Shown: positions 17,557 to 26,881, numbered from the stretch's first letter. The stretch is DNA of 64,000 bases from Aurantimonas sp965217685 (GCA_965217685.1 CBDCIZ010000003.1:558001-622000); one strand, 5' to 3'. Translations and numbers: made by a program. The notes: generated by a model from the letters alone, not told the origin.

Positions 17557-19821
17557 TCACGAGGCCGATTGGATTGGCCGCTGCGGAACGAGAACGAACG
17601 CTTCGCCATCTACCTCTTCCATAAAGTAGCATGCCACCGCCGTGCAGCCAGGCGGCGCGTTGGAGGCTGCTCCCGTTTCCGGATCGAACTCGGCAAAATG
17701 CGATGGACAAACGATCCGGCCGTTCTCCAGGAAGCCTTGGGAAAGGGATACTCCCACGTGCGGACATGTGTCGTTCACGGCAAACAGGCGACCGTCGCAG
17801 CGCGTCACCGCGATTGCACCGACCTCATCAATCTCGAAGCGTACGATTTTACCGTCAGTGATGTGGTCGGCACGACCGAGTGACAAGCGGATCAACTCAG
17901 CCGTCGCCACGACGGGAGGGGCGACCGGAACCACTGCGCTTGCAGCGGCCTCCTGGATCGTAGCTGCGAAGCGGTGCAACTTTCGTGCGCGGTTCACACC
18001 CACGGCGAAGCCGTCGAACTCCCAGTAGGGATCGGCGCCGCCTTCCTGAGCCACCGGCTCAGCGGCAGAGTCCGGCAAGCCAACAACCTGCAACATGGCG
18101 TCGTACTGGTGCGACCAGAAGCGGGCAACGGGCGTGATCTCTGGCTCCAGCGCCAAAAGGTGCCGCGCAAGCCGGTAGGCTTGATCGTTGGCGTTGTGCC
18201 AACTCTCAAGACGGAGGCCGCCTCGATGGCCTGCCACCCGCTGGCGCGCCACGTCGCCGATCGCAAAGATGGCGGGATCATCGGTTGCTCCGTCCGGATC
18301 GGTGAAGATGCCGTCGGCACAAGCGAGTCCTGCCTGTCTTGCCAGGCTTTCGTTCGCGCGCATGCCGATCGCGACTACAAGCATGTCGGCGGCTTCCACA
18401 TTGCCGTCGGCGAACTCGGCCTCTACCCGGTCCGCGTGTTCTCGAAACACCGGTTCCTCGCCGAGGCGCAACCTCACGCCATGCTGCTCGTGTAGACCGA
18501 CGAGATAGTCCGAGACCACGGACGGCAGCACTCGCGAACACAATCGACGTTGCCGGGCAAACAGCGTGACGCTGCGACCAAGGCTTCTGGCCGTTGCGGC
18601 GACTTCCAGACCAAGCCAGCCCCCGCCGAGCACAAATACCCTGCGGCTCGCATTCAGCGAACGATGTAGGTGCTCCGCGTCCTCCGCGGTTCGGATTGCA
18701 TGGACACGTCCATAGCCGCGCTCGAGCCGTGGCACGCGCCGCGCAGTCCCCCCGGTCGCGAGTATGAGCCGGGAGTACGGGAAAAGCGTCCCGTCCTCGG
18801 TTTCAATTGTGCGCTCCGTGCGATCAATCTTCGCGACACGCGCGCCAAGATGGAGAGCGATGTCGAGCGTCTCGGCTTCGGTCGCCGACAGGACGCTGGT
18901 TAGTCCGCTGGAACCGATCTTGCCGACAAAATCGCTTTTGGAGAGAGGAGGTCGCTCGTATGGAGCGTGGTGCTCCTCACCAAAGAGGTCGATCGGGGCA
19001 GCTGACCCCAGATCGCGCATGGCGCGCGCCGCGATTGCGCCGGCCTGTCCCGCGCCAACGATGACTATCGGCGCTTCCTTTTTCTTTACGAGTTCTGCTG
19101 TAAGCTGGGCGCCGACAGCGATATCACCTTCGTCCAACACGTCGCAAAGGATGCCGAAGTTCTTCTCGAAGCCTGCGATCAAGGCGCGCAGGATGTTCTT
19201 ATCTTCCGGCAAGCCCCTCTGTTCAAGAGCCGTGAAGCTGCAACGATCGCGTGGCACCGTTCCTCGGAGCCGCAAGGCTCCCAATCTGAACTCCTGTCCG
19301 ATCAGAAGCTCTTCCGGCACCAACTCAGTCGTGCCCGGCAGATCAACGAGGACATTCGGTCGGAACCGCGCCACGTCGACGATGCTGTTCGGCAACCGCT
19401 CCTGCAGCGCTTGCATTGCCTGGAGACTGAGTAGATGGATGGGCCCGCGCTCGTATCGCGGTTCGGCTGTCCCGTCGCCCAGAGCGTCACCGTAGCGATG
19501 GACCTGCACCTTGCGTCCGAAATGTAAGTTAAGGTCCCGCTGAAGCGAAATGTCGTCGAAAGCTGCCCAGCGCTCGCCGTCGACGCTGAGTTCCAAAACG
19601 GTTCCAATGCCTATCCTTGCGGCGGCGAGCGGCGCGACGTTCGCGCGGCGGTCTCTTGAGGGAAAGAGGATGCCCTGTGTTCCCGCGTCGAATAAACCAA
19701 AATCGCGGTCGCCCGCGACGCCCGTTTGCGTCAAATGCGAAAGAGCCAGGCGTTCCCCGGCCAGCGAGCTGACCGGGTAGCGCCAGAGCGCGACGACCGA
19801 GCCGCTTAGGGTTCTAGTCAT
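17557..19821 (-). CDS. MOSC - FAD ferredoxin reductase - Rieske fusion protein
   Basis: One 754-residue protein with three domains. Residues 1-~245 are a MOSC sulfur-carrier domain, with ARFRPNVLV (151-159) and the conserved cysteine in PRDRCSFT (Cys194). Residues ~250-640 are an FAD/NAD(P)H reductase of the BphA4/rubredoxin-reductase class: GAGQAG at 256-261 and a second turn LGGGWLG near 400. The C-terminal ~90 residues are a Rieske [2Fe-2S] domain with Cys686, His688, Cys705 and His708. MOSC domains bind molybdenum cofactor or carry sulfane sulfur, so an electron chain NADH-FAD-Rieske-MOSC is conceivable. It starts 36 bp after the dehydrogenase gene and is probably co-transcribed with it. 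The function is unknown. Confidence 0.88.
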   Translation of the reverse strand: MTRTLSGSVVALWRYPVSSLAGERLALSHLTQTGVAGDRDFGLFDAGTQGILFPSRDRRANVAPLAAARIGIGTVLELSVDGERWAAFDDISLQRDLNLHFGRKVQVHRYGDALGDGTAEPRYERGPIHLLSLQAMQALQERLPNSIVDVARFRPNVLVDLPGTTELVPEELLIGQEFRLGALRLRGTVPRDRCSFTALEQRGLPEDKNILRALIAGFEKNFGILCDVLDEGDIAVGAQLTAELVKKKEAPIVIVGAGQAGAIAARAMRDLGSAAPIDLFGEEHHAPYERPPLSKSDFVGKIGSSGLTSVLSATEAETLDIALHLGARVAKIDRTERTIETEDGTLFPYSRLILATGGTARRVPRLERGYGRVHAIRTAEDAEHLHRSLNASRRVFVLGGGWLGLEVAATARSLGRSVTLFARQRRLCSRVLPSVVSDYLVGLHEQHGVRLRLGEEPVFREHADRVEAEFADGNVEAADMLVVAIGMRANESLARQAGLACADGIFTDPDGATDDPAIFAIGDVARQRVAGHRGGLRLESWHNANDQAYRLARHLLALEPEITPVARFWSHQYDAMLQVVGLPDSAAEPVAQEGGADPYWEFDGFAVGVNRARKLHRFAATIQEAAASAVVPVAPPVVATAELIRLSLGRADHITDGKIVRFEIDEVGAIAVTRCDGRLFAVNDTCPHVGVSLSQGFLENGRIVCPSHFAEFDPETGAASNAPPGCTAVACYFMEEVDGEAFVLVPQRPIQSAS

Positions 19822-19857
19822 TTTTCGCCTCTGCTTGCGCCGGTTGGAGCTTGTCGT

Positions 19858-22302
19858 TCAGGCCCGGACCCGTGCCGCGGTCGGATCGTACATGGGTTTC
19901 AGCGAAGCTTCCGCCGCAAAACGCCGACCCGCGATCTCGATCTCGTAGCTCGAGGAAAGGACGCTCTCCGAGCCTTCCCCCTCGCACGGAACGTAGCCAA
20001 GGCCGATTGCTCCGCCCAAGAAATGTCCGTAATTGCCGGAAGTTATGATGGACACGATCTTCCCGTCCCGGACCACCGCTTCGTTGTGGAACAGGAGCGG
20101 CTCGGCATCCTCCAGCTTGAATTGCACCATGCGCCGCTTCAGGCCTTCGTCCTTCACGCGCCTCACCGCTTCGCGGCCAATGAAATCCCCCTTGTCGATC
20201 TTCACCGCAAAACCTAGGCCGGCCTCGAGCACATGGTCCTCGTCGGTGATGTCGTGGCCGAAATGACGGAATGCCTTCTCGATACGGCAGGAATCAAGCG
20301 CGTGAAGTCCGCAAAGCTTGAGCCCGACGTCCTGTCCCGCCTCCTCGAGGGCCTCGAAGACATGCGCAGTCTGGTCGGTGGAAACGTAAAGCTCCCAGCC
20401 GAGTTCGCCAACATAGGTTACGCGATGGGCACGAGCGAGGCCCATCCCGATCTCGATCTCCTGCGCCGTACCGAATGGGAACGCTTCGTTTGAGAAGTCA
20501 CTAGGACTAATTCTTTTGATGAGTTCGCGAGAATTCGGCCCCATGAGGACAAGGACGGACTCGGCCGCGGTGACGTCGGTGACGACCACAAACTCGTCCT
20601 GGAGATTCTGGCGCATCCAGGCGAGGTCGCGCTGAAGCGTTGCGCCGGGAACGATTGCGAGGAAGGCAGTTTCCGACAAACGGGTGACAGTGAGGTCGCT
20701 CTCGATGCCACCCCGCTGATTCAGCATTTGAGTGTAGACAATTCTGCCCGACGCAACGTCCATCTGGTTGGCACAAAGTCGCTGGACATAGCCCAGAGCG
20801 CCCGGTCCCTCGATGCGTATCTTGCCGAAGGAGGTCATGTCGAAGAGGCCGACATTCTCGCGCACAGCCATATGCTCGTGCCGACTGTTCTCGAACCAGT
20901 TCTGGCGCTTCCAAGACAGCTTGTATTCGCGTTCCTGACCCTCGTCAGCGAACCAGTTGGCGCGTTCCCAGCCGGCCACCTCGCCAAACACCGCTCCTCT
21001 TGCCTTGAGATGCTCGTGCAGGGGTGAGCGACGGATGCCGCGCGAGGTCGCCATCTGTCGGTAAGGAAAATGATCGGCGTAGAGGAGGCCGAGCGTTTCG
21101 GTGACGCGTTCCCTCAGATAGCGACGGTTCTTCTGGAAGGGCTGCGCGCGCCGGATGTCCACCTCCCATAGGTCAAACGGTGGCTCGCCGTCATTCATCC
21201 ATTGTGCGAGCGCCATGCCGGCGCCCCCCGAAGACACAATGCCGATCGAGTTATAGCCTGCGGCGACATAGTAGCCCTTCAGTTCCGGCGCTTCGCCAAG
21301 ATAGTAGCGGTCGTCCGGGGTGAAACTTTCCGGCCCGTTAAAGAAGGTGTGGATGCCCGCGGTTTCCAGCATCGGCATCCGGTTCACCGCCATCTCGAGG
21401 ATCGGCTCGAAATGGTCGAAGTCCTCCGGCAACTGGTCGAAGCAGAAGTCCTCGCGGATGCCTTCCATGCCCCAGGGCTTGGCTTTCGGCTCAAAGGCGC
21501 CGAGCAGCATCTTGCCGGCGTCCTCTTTATAGTAGGCGCATTCGTCGGGAACGCGGAGGACCGGCAGGTGCGTCAGGCCCTCGATTGCCTCCGTCACAAT
21601 ATAGAAGTGCTCGCAGGCGTGAAGCGGCAGCGCGACACCGGAAGCGCGAGCCAGGTCGCGCCCCCACATGCCGCCGCAGTTGACCACCATATCCGCCTCA
21701 ATGACTCCTTGCTTGATGCCGTCATCCCAGGCGACGCCGCTAACTCGGCCGTTCCGCTGTCGGACGCCTCTGACCTTCACGTTCTCGATAATCTGCGCGC
21801 CGCGCTGACGGGCGCCTTTGGCTAGCGCCATCGCGATGTTGGTCGGGTCACACTGGCCGTCGAGGGGCAGGTGGACGGCGCCCACCACGTCGCCAATATT
21901 GATATGCGGATACATCGCCTTCGCTTCGTTGGGCGAGATCTCGTTCACGTCGATGTCGAAGGCGCGGGCGAGTGTCGCCTGACGGTAAATCTCCTCCTTC
22001 CGCTCCGCGGTCAGCGCGACGGTGATCGAGCCGCACTGGCGCATGCCAGTCGCGACGCCCGTTTCCTCCTCAAGCTTGAGGTAGAGGTCGGCGGAATATT
22101 TCGCGAGCCGCGTCATGTTCTGAGAAGCGCGAAGCTGGCCGATAAGGCCGGCTGCGTGCCAGGTCGTGCCGGAAGTAAGCTGCTTGCGCTCCAGAAGCAC
22201 CACGTCGGTCCAGCCGAGCTTGGCCAGATGATAGGCCGTAGAACAGCCTGAGATGCCGCCGCCGATGATCACGACGCGGGCCTTGGCGGGAATGTTGCTC
22301 AT
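19858..22302 (-). CDS. Dimethylglycine/sarcosine dehydrogenase-like flavoprotein
   Basis: An 814-residue two-part enzyme. The N-terminal half is a DAO-type FAD domain (VVIIGGGISGCSTAYHLAKLG) with the conserved SGTTWHAAGLIGQLR, where this family attaches FAD through a histidine. The C-terminal half is a GcvT-like tetrahydrofolate-binding domain (RENVGLFDMTSFGKIRIEG to the end). Such enzymes oxidatively demethylate dimethylglycine or sarcosine, hand the carbon to tetrahydrofolate and pass electrons to ETF. The opposite-strand operon supplies folate enzymes and ETF, which fits. It is the first gene of a two-gene leftward unit, with copy B of the shared site 104 bp upstream. Confidence 0.9.
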   Translation of the reverse strand: MSNIPAKARVVIIGGGISGCSTAYHLAKLGWTDVVLLERKQLTSGTTWHAAGLIGQLRASQNMTRLAKYSADLYLKLEEETGVATGMRQCGSITVALTAERKEEIYRQATLARAFDIDVNEISPNEAKAMYPHINIGDVVGAVHLPLDGQCDPTNIAMALAKGARQRGAQIIENVKVRGVRQRNGRVSGVAWDDGIKQGVIEADMVVNCGGMWGRDLARASGVALPLHACEHFYIVTEAIEGLTHLPVLRVPDECAYYKEDAGKMLLGAFEPKAKPWGMEGIREDFCFDQLPEDFDHFEPILEMAVNRMPMLETAGIHTFFNGPESFTPDDRYYLGEAPELKGYYVAAGYNSIGIVSSGGAGMALAQWMNDGEPPFDLWEVDIRRAQPFQKNRRYLRERVTETLGLLYADHFPYRQMATSRGIRRSPLHEHLKARGAVFGEVAGWERANWFADEGQEREYKLSWKRQNWFENSRHEHMAVRENVGLFDMTSFGKIRIEGPGALGYVQRLCANQMDVASGRIVYTQMLNQRGGIESDLTVTRLSETAFLAIVPGATLQRDLAWMRQNLQDEFVVVTDVTAAESVLVLMGPNSRELIKRISPSDFSNEAFPFGTAQEIEIGMGLARAHRVTYVGELGWELYVSTDQTAHVFEALEEAGQDVGLKLCGLHALDSCRIEKAFRHFGHDITDEDHVLEAGLGFAVKIDKGDFIGREAVRRVKDEGLKRRMVQFKLEDAEPLLFHNEAVVRDGKIVSIITSGNYGHFLGGAIGLGYVPCEGEGSESVLSSSYEIEIAGRRFAAEASLKPMYDPTAARVRA

Positions 22303-22405
22303 TGCTGAATTCTTTCGTTCTGCGGTCTCACGGCGGCTGCGGGTGACTTCGACGGCGTGTCAAAGTTCGCCTCGAGCCGAACCAGATCCGCAAAATCATT
22401 CCCAT

Positions 22406-22451
22406 GGAAAAAGAAGATTTACAAGCGTGAAAAAATCTAGTTTTTTTTCAC
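22406..22451 (-). promoter_or_regulatory. Putative operator, copy B of the shared 46-bp site
   Basis: Read on the minus strand this matches copy A at 10455-10500 at 40 of 46 positions. The palindrome (GTGAAAAA ... TTTTTTCAC on that strand) occupies 22427-22451, and the flank GCTTGTAAATC then TCTTTTTC points to the dehydrogenase gene. It lies between that gene and the XRE-cupin regulator, 131 bp before the latter's ATG. An autoregulating repressor or activator that also controls copy A would explain the arrangement. Confidence 0.6.
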
Positions 22452-22582
22452 AAAACGAACTAAGCGGTGTGCTCTGGTAAAAAGCGCTGGGAGAGAATAC
22501 GGAATGATCGGCGGTCGAAGCTTGCAGGTTCTTGGGCTTCTTGAGGTGGGACTTCGCCGGGAATCCGTGCCGGGAGTTGCCA

Positions 22583-23203
22583 ATGCCATCCTTCAGTTTA
22601 TCTCGGGCTTCCGCTTCGGGCCAAGCAGGCTCCTCCAACGAGGTCGTGGAGGAGACGGAGATTGGCTCGCAGATCCGGCAGCTGCGGAAGGTCAAGCGAA
22701 TGACGCTGCAGCAGGTCGCGGACGCGTCCGACATCTCGGTCGGATATCTCAGCCAGATCGAGCGCAACCACAGCAAGTTGCCGATCGGTGTCCTGAAACG
22801 GATCAGCAGCGCGCTCGGCATCCAGATGAACTGGTTCTTCCATGCCGCCGGCGACGTGCCGACGGGCGAGCGAGACTTGATCGTGCGCGCGGCCAATCGA
22901 CGACGCTTCGCGTTCACCGGCCTCGGGATCGCCGAAGAACTCTTGACCCCGAATCTATCCGGTCCGTTGGAACTGCTGATCAGCACGATCGAGCCGGGCG
23001 CGGACAGCGGCGACTACAGTCACGACGGGGTCGAAGCTGGCGTGGTCATGGCAGGTCGCCTGGACCTCTGGATCGGCGGCCGCTTCTTCGAGTTGGAGGA
23101 GGGCGACAGCTTCTCCTTCAACAGCACGGAAATTCACCGCTGCGCCAACTCGGGCGAGATCTCCACCAAGGTGGTCTGGGTGATCACGCCGCCGCACTAC
23201 TAA
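22583..23203 (+). CDS. XRE-family regulator with cupin effector domain
   Basis: A 206-residue protein. Residues ~30-85 are a lambda-repressor-like helix-turn-helix (IGSQIRQLRKVKRMTLQQVADASDISVGYLSQIE) and ~120-206 a small cupin barrel (IEPGADSGDY, GRLDLWIGGRFFELEEGDSF, FNSTEIHRCAN). Proteins of this design, such as PuuR-like and SutR-like regulators, bind a small metabolite in the cupin. ATG 22583 was chosen for the GGGAG 8 nt upstream; an in-frame ATG at 22532 lacks one. It leads the purU-folD-etfBA unit and is the best candidate ligand for the shared palindrome. Confidence 0.88.
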   Translation: MPSFSLSRASASGQAGSSNEVVEETEIGSQIRQLRKVKRMTLQQVADASDISVGYLSQIERNHSKLPIGVLKRISSALGIQMNWFFHAAGDVPTGERDLIVRAANRRRFAFTGLGIAEELLTPNLSGPLELLISTIEPGADSGDYSHDGVEAGVVMAGRLDLWIGGRFFELEEGDSFSFNSTEIHRCANSGEISTKVVWVITPPHY

Positions 23204-23285
23204 CGGCACCGGGGTCGGGATTGACGTCTCCGGGGTGCACGCGGCCCCGTGCGCGCAGGTCGCAAACCCACACCGGAGAAATGAA

Positions 23286-24137
23286 ATGACGCGCAGCTAC
23301 ATACTGACGCTATCCTGCGAAGACCGTCCCGGGATCGTCGCGGGCGTCACGACAGAACTCGCGTCCGTCGGGGCCAACATCGCGGAGTCCGCGCAGTTCT
23401 GGGACCGGCTGACCAACCGGTTCTTCATGCGTATCTCCTTCGACGCCGTCGCCGACGTTTCGAAGGATGACGTCGAGAGGTGTCTTAAGCCCGCCGTCGA
23501 ACGGTTCGACTTGAAGAGCGCTATCGTCGACCGGGCACGGCGGCCGCGGATCGTGCTGTTGGTTTCGCGTTTCGACCACGCCATGTTGCTTCTTCTCTAT
23601 CAGATCCGCGTCGGCTGGCTGGACGCCGAGGTTGCCGCCATCGTCTCGAACCACGAGGACAGCCGCGCGACGGCCGAGCTTGCCAGCATTCCGTACTATT
23701 GCTGGACAGTCGACAAGACCAACAAGGCGGAGCAGGAGGAGAAGCTCCTCGACCTCGTGCGGGATGTCGGTGCCGATCTCGTAGTGCTGGCCCGATACAT
23801 GCAGGTGTTGTCCGAAGACCTGTCGAGGCGGCTGTTCGGAAAGGTCATCAACATCCATCATTCGTTCCTGCCCAGCTTCAAGGGCGCCAAGCCTTACCAT
23901 CAGGCTTTTGAGCGAGGCGTGAAGCTGATCGGCGCGACGGCGCACTACGTGACGCCCGATCTCGACGAGGGGCCGATAATCGAGCAGGAAACTGAGCGTG
24001 TCACTCATGCGCTGAGCGCCGACGACTTTGTTGCGACCGGCCGCGATATCGAGAGCCGCGTCCTCGCCCGCGCAGTGAAGAGCCATCTGGAAAGCCGCGT
24101 CATGCTAAACGGCCACAAAACCGTGGTGTTCGGGTGA
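23286..24137 (+). CDS. purU: Formyltetrahydrofolate deformylase
   Basis: A 283-residue enzyme: N-terminal ACT domain (LSCEDRPGIVAGVTTELASVGANI) and C-terminal formyl-transferase-type domain with NIHHSFLPSFKGAKPYHQA and TPDLDEGPIIEQ, where the catalytic histidine and aspartate lie. It hydrolyses 10-formyl-tetrahydrofolate to formate and tetrahydrofolate. In a demethylation operon this would regenerate free folate for the dehydrogenase and drain one-carbon units. Start ATG 23286 follows a CCGGAGAA ribosome-binding sequence. Its stop overlaps the folD start (GTGA). Confidence 0.95.
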   Translation: MTRSYILTLSCEDRPGIVAGVTTELASVGANIAESAQFWDRLTNRFFMRISFDAVADVSKDDVERCLKPAVERFDLKSAIVDRARRPRIVLLVSRFDHAMLLLLYQIRVGWLDAEVAAIVSNHEDSRATAELASIPYYCWTVDKTNKAEQEEKLLDLVRDVGADLVVLARYMQVLSEDLSRRLFGKVINIHHSFLPSFKGAKPYHQAFERGVKLIGATAHYVTPDLDEGPIIEQETERVTHALSADDFVATGRDIESRVLARAVKSHLESRVMLNGHKTVVFG

Positions 24138-25066
24138 ACGTTGCGGCATCAAGAACTTCCGGCGAGAAGCTCGCCCGTCTGCTCGACGGCAAGGCGATGG
24201 GAAATCGCATTCTCGAATGGGTGAAGGCGGAAGCGTTGAAACTGGCGGCAGATGGTGTCGTGCCGGGCATCGCGGTGATCATTGTCGGCGAGGATCCGGC
24301 GAGCCAGATCTACATGTCCGCTAAAAACCGGACCGCGGAGGAGTGCGGCTTCAGGTCGGAGCAGCATGAGCTTCCGGAAACGACGACCGAGGCCGAGCTC
24401 CTCGCCCTAGTGGCATCCCTAAACGCCGATCCGGCCATCAACGGTATCCTGGTACAGTTGCCCCTGCCGAAGGCTATCGATCAGGTTTCGGTTATCCAGG
24501 CCATCTCGCCCGATAAGGATGTCGACGGCTTCCATGCCCTTAACGTCGGACGTCTAGGTACCGGAGACCTTGATTCCGCTTTCGTACCCTGCACCCCGGC
24601 GGGGTCGATGATCCTGATCGAGAGTGTCCGTGGCCGCGACCTCTCCGGCCTGAATGCCGTCGTGGTTGGACGTTCGAACATCGTCGGCAAGCCGATGGCG
24701 AACCTTTTGCTTGCCGCAAACGCGACCGTCACGGTCGCGCACAGCCGGACCCGGGATTTGGCATCCGTCTGCCGGAGCGCAGATATCCTCGTCGCCGCGG
24801 TCGGTCGGCCGCGCCTGGTCCTGAAGGATTGGGTCAAGCCGGGAGCGACCGTCGTCGACGTCGGCATCAACCGCGTAGAAGCGCCCGAACGCGGCGTGGG
24901 CAAGACGCGGCTCGTCGCGGACGTCGACTTCGACGCCGTCGCCAAGGTCGCTGGGGCGATCACGCCGGTTCCCGGGGGCGTGGGCCCGATGACGATCGCG
25001 CTTCTTATGGCGAACACGCTTGTTTCGGCTGCCCGAGCGAGCGGCCGCGTCGCACCGAGGTTCTGA
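24134..25066 (+). CDS. folD: Bifunctional methylene-THF dehydrogenase/methenyl-THF cyclohydrolase
   Basis: A 310-residue FolD. The catalytic YMSAKNRTAEECG (the K of the family's YxxxK) and QLPLPKAID are present, as are PCTPAG, GRSNIVGKPMANLL and the C-terminal TPVPGGVGPMT. It converts 5,10-methylene-THF to 10-formyl-THF, the substrate of PurU encoded just before it. The start is GTG 24134, overlapping the purU stop by 4 bp, which implies translational coupling. The presence of both genes beside a folate-dependent demethylase suggests a dedicated route for methyl carbons to formate. Confidence 0.95.
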   Translation: MNVAASRTSGEKLARLLDGKAMGNRILEWVKAEALKLAADGVVPGIAVIIVGEDPASQIYMSAKNRTAEECGFRSEQHELPETTTEAELLALVASLNADPAINGILVQLPLPKAIDQVSVIQAISPDKDVDGFHALNVGRLGTGDLDSAFVPCTPAGSMILIESVRGRDLSGLNAVVVGRSNIVGKPMANLLLAANATVTVAHSRTRDLASVCRSADILVAAVGRPRLVLKDWVKPGATVVDVGINRVEAPERGVGKTRLVADVDFDAVAKVAGAITPVPGGVGPMTIALLMANTLVSAARASGRVAPRF

Positions 25067-25171
25067 CCGTTCAAAGAATTGAGTCTGGCGAGCGTTGTCG
25101 GCGACCGGCACTCCCACGTCGGAGCGCGTCCGCTAGCGTCAAATCGTTGGTTCGACACGAAGGAAGAGTGC

Positions 25172-25921
25172 ATGAAGATTTTGGTCAGCGTGAAGCGCGT
25201 TGTGGACTACAACGTGAAGATCCGGGTGAAGCCGGACGGCACGGGCGTCGACCTCGCCAACGTCAAGATGAGCATGAACCCCTTCGACGAGATCGCCGTC
25301 GAGGAAGCGATCCGGATGAAGGAAAAGGGCGTCGCGACCGAGATCGTCGCCGTGTCCGTCGGCCCGCAACAGGCGCAGGAGATGTTGCGCACGGCGCTCG
25401 CCATGGGCGCCGACCGCGGCATCCTGATCAAGACCGACGGCGTCACCGAGCCGCTGGCCGTCGCCAAACTCCTGAAGGGCGTCGTCGAGGCCGAGAAGCC
25501 GGACCTCGTCATCCTCGGCAAACAGGCGATCGACGACGATTGCAACCAGACCGGCCAGATGCTGGCGGCGCTCCTCGGCTGGAGCCAGGGCACGTTTGCC
25601 AACAAGATCGAGCTGGCGGACGGCAAGGCGACCGTCACCCGCGAGGTTGACGGCGGCCTGCAGACGCTCGACCTGACGCTGCCGGCGATCGTGACGACCG
25701 ATCTGCGCCTCAACGAGCCGCGCTACGCCTCGCTGCCGAACATCATGAAGGCGAAGAAGAAGCCGCTGGAGGAGAAGACCCCGGCCAATTTCGGCGTCGA
25801 CGTCTCGTTGCGGCTGACCGTGGTCAAGACCGTCGAGCCGGCCAAGCGCGGCGCCGGCGTCAAGGTCGCCTCCGTCGACGAACTGATCGCCAAGCTCAAG
25901 ACCGAAGCCGGCGTTCTCTGA
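25172..25921 (+). CDS. etfB: Electron transfer flavoprotein, beta subunit
   Basis: A 249-residue EtfB. It begins MKILVSVKRVVDYNVKIRVK and contains the AMP-site region (VAVSVGPQQAQEMLRTALAMGAD) and the dehydrogenase-recognition loop RLNEPRYASLPNIMKAKKKP. It forms a heterodimer with EtfA and takes electrons from flavin dehydrogenases, plausibly the dimethylglycine/sarcosine-type enzyme here. ATG 25172 follows GGAAG. A 105-bp gap separates it from folD, and GC content seems to rise across it, so etfBA and the following gene may have joined the operon from a different source. Confidence 0.95.
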   Translation: MKILVSVKRVVDYNVKIRVKPDGTGVDLANVKMSMNPFDEIAVEEAIRMKEKGVATEIVAVSVGPQQAQEMLRTALAMGADRGILIKTDGVTEPLAVAKLLKGVVEAEKPDLVILGKQAIDDDCNQTGQMLAALLGWSQGTFANKIELADGKATVTREVDGGLQTLDLTLPAIVTTDLRLNEPRYASLPNIMKAKKKPLEEKTPANFGVDVSLRLTVVKTVEPAKRGAGVKVASVDELIAKLKTEAGVL

Positions 25922-25946
25922 TCCGAAGCGCACGAAGGAAATTTTC

Positions 25947-26876
25947 ATGACCACGCTTCTTCTTGCCGAACACGACAACCACACCCTGTCCGACCTCACC
26001 GCCAAGGCGCTGACGGCCGCGCTCGCCCTCGGCGGCGACGTGCATGTCCTCGTCGCCGGCGAAGGCGCGACCGCCGTCGCGGACGCCGCCGCCAAGCTCG
26101 ATGGCGTCGCCAAGGTGCTCCTCGCCGAGGCGACGCCCTACGCCCATCACCTGGCCGAGCCGCTCGCCGCGCTCATCGTCTCGCTCGCGCCCGGCTACGA
26201 CGCCGTGGTCGGGCCGTCGACGACGACGGTCAAGAACGTGCTGCCGCGCGTCGCCGCCCTCCTCGACGTGATGCAGATCTCGGACGTCACCGCGGTGCTC
26301 GGCGCCGACACGTTCGAGCGGCCGATCTATGCCGGCAATGCCATCCAGACCGTCACCTCGGCCGACGCCAAGAAGATCGTCACCGTGCGCACGGCGTCCT
26401 TCGCCTCCGCCGGCGAGGGCGGTTCGGCCGCGATCGAACCGGTAGCGGCCGCGGCCGACCCGGCGCTGTCGACCTTCATCGAGGACCGGCTGGCGACCAG
26501 CGACCGGCCGGAGCTCACCTCGGCCAAGATCATCCTGTCCGGCGGACGGGCGCTGGGCTCGAAGGAAAAGTTCGAGGAGGTGATCCTGCCGCTCGCCGAC
26601 AAACTCGGTGCGGCGATCGGCGCTTCGCGCGCGGCGGTCGACGCGGGCTATGCGCCGAACGACTGGCAGGTCGGGCAGACCGGCAAGGTCGTCGCGCCGG
26701 ATCTCTACATCGCCGCCGGCATTTCCGGCGCGATCCAGCATCTGGCCGGCATGAAGGACTCGAAGGTCATCGTCGCCATCAACAAGGACGAGGAGGCGCC
26801 GATCTTCCAGGTCGCCGATTACGGCCTCGTCGGCGACCTCTTCACCCTGCTGCCGGAACTCCAGTCGAAGCTGTGA
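25947..26876 (+). CDS. etfA: Electron transfer flavoprotein, alpha subunit
   Basis: A 309-residue EtfA with the FAD-binding C-terminal domain intact: SGGRALGSKEKFE, GAAIGASRAAVDAGY, QVGQTGKVVAPDLYIAAGISGAIQH and NKDEEAPIFQVADYG. It starts 25 bp after etfB behind GAAGGAAA. The EtfAB dimer carries electrons from matrix or cytosolic dehydrogenases to ETF-ubiquinone oxidoreductase. The gene for that acceptor follows directly but is broken, so the dimer would depend on a copy elsewhere. Confidence 0.95.
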   Translation: MTTLLLAEHDNHTLSDLTAKALTAALALGGDVHVLVAGEGATAVADAAAKLDGVAKVLLAEATPYAHHLAEPLAALIVSLAPGYDAVVGPSTTTVKNVLPRVAALLDVMQISDVTAVLGADTFERPIYAGNAIQTVTSADAKKIVTVRTASFASAGEGGSAAIEPVAAAADPALSTFIEDRLATSDRPELTSAKIILSGGRALGSKEKFEEVILPLADKLGAAIGASRAAVDAGYAPNDWQVGQTGKVVAPDLYIAAGISGAIQHLAGMKDSKVIVAINKDEEAPIFQVADYGLVGDLFTLLPELQSKL

Positions 26877-26881
26877 CGAGC

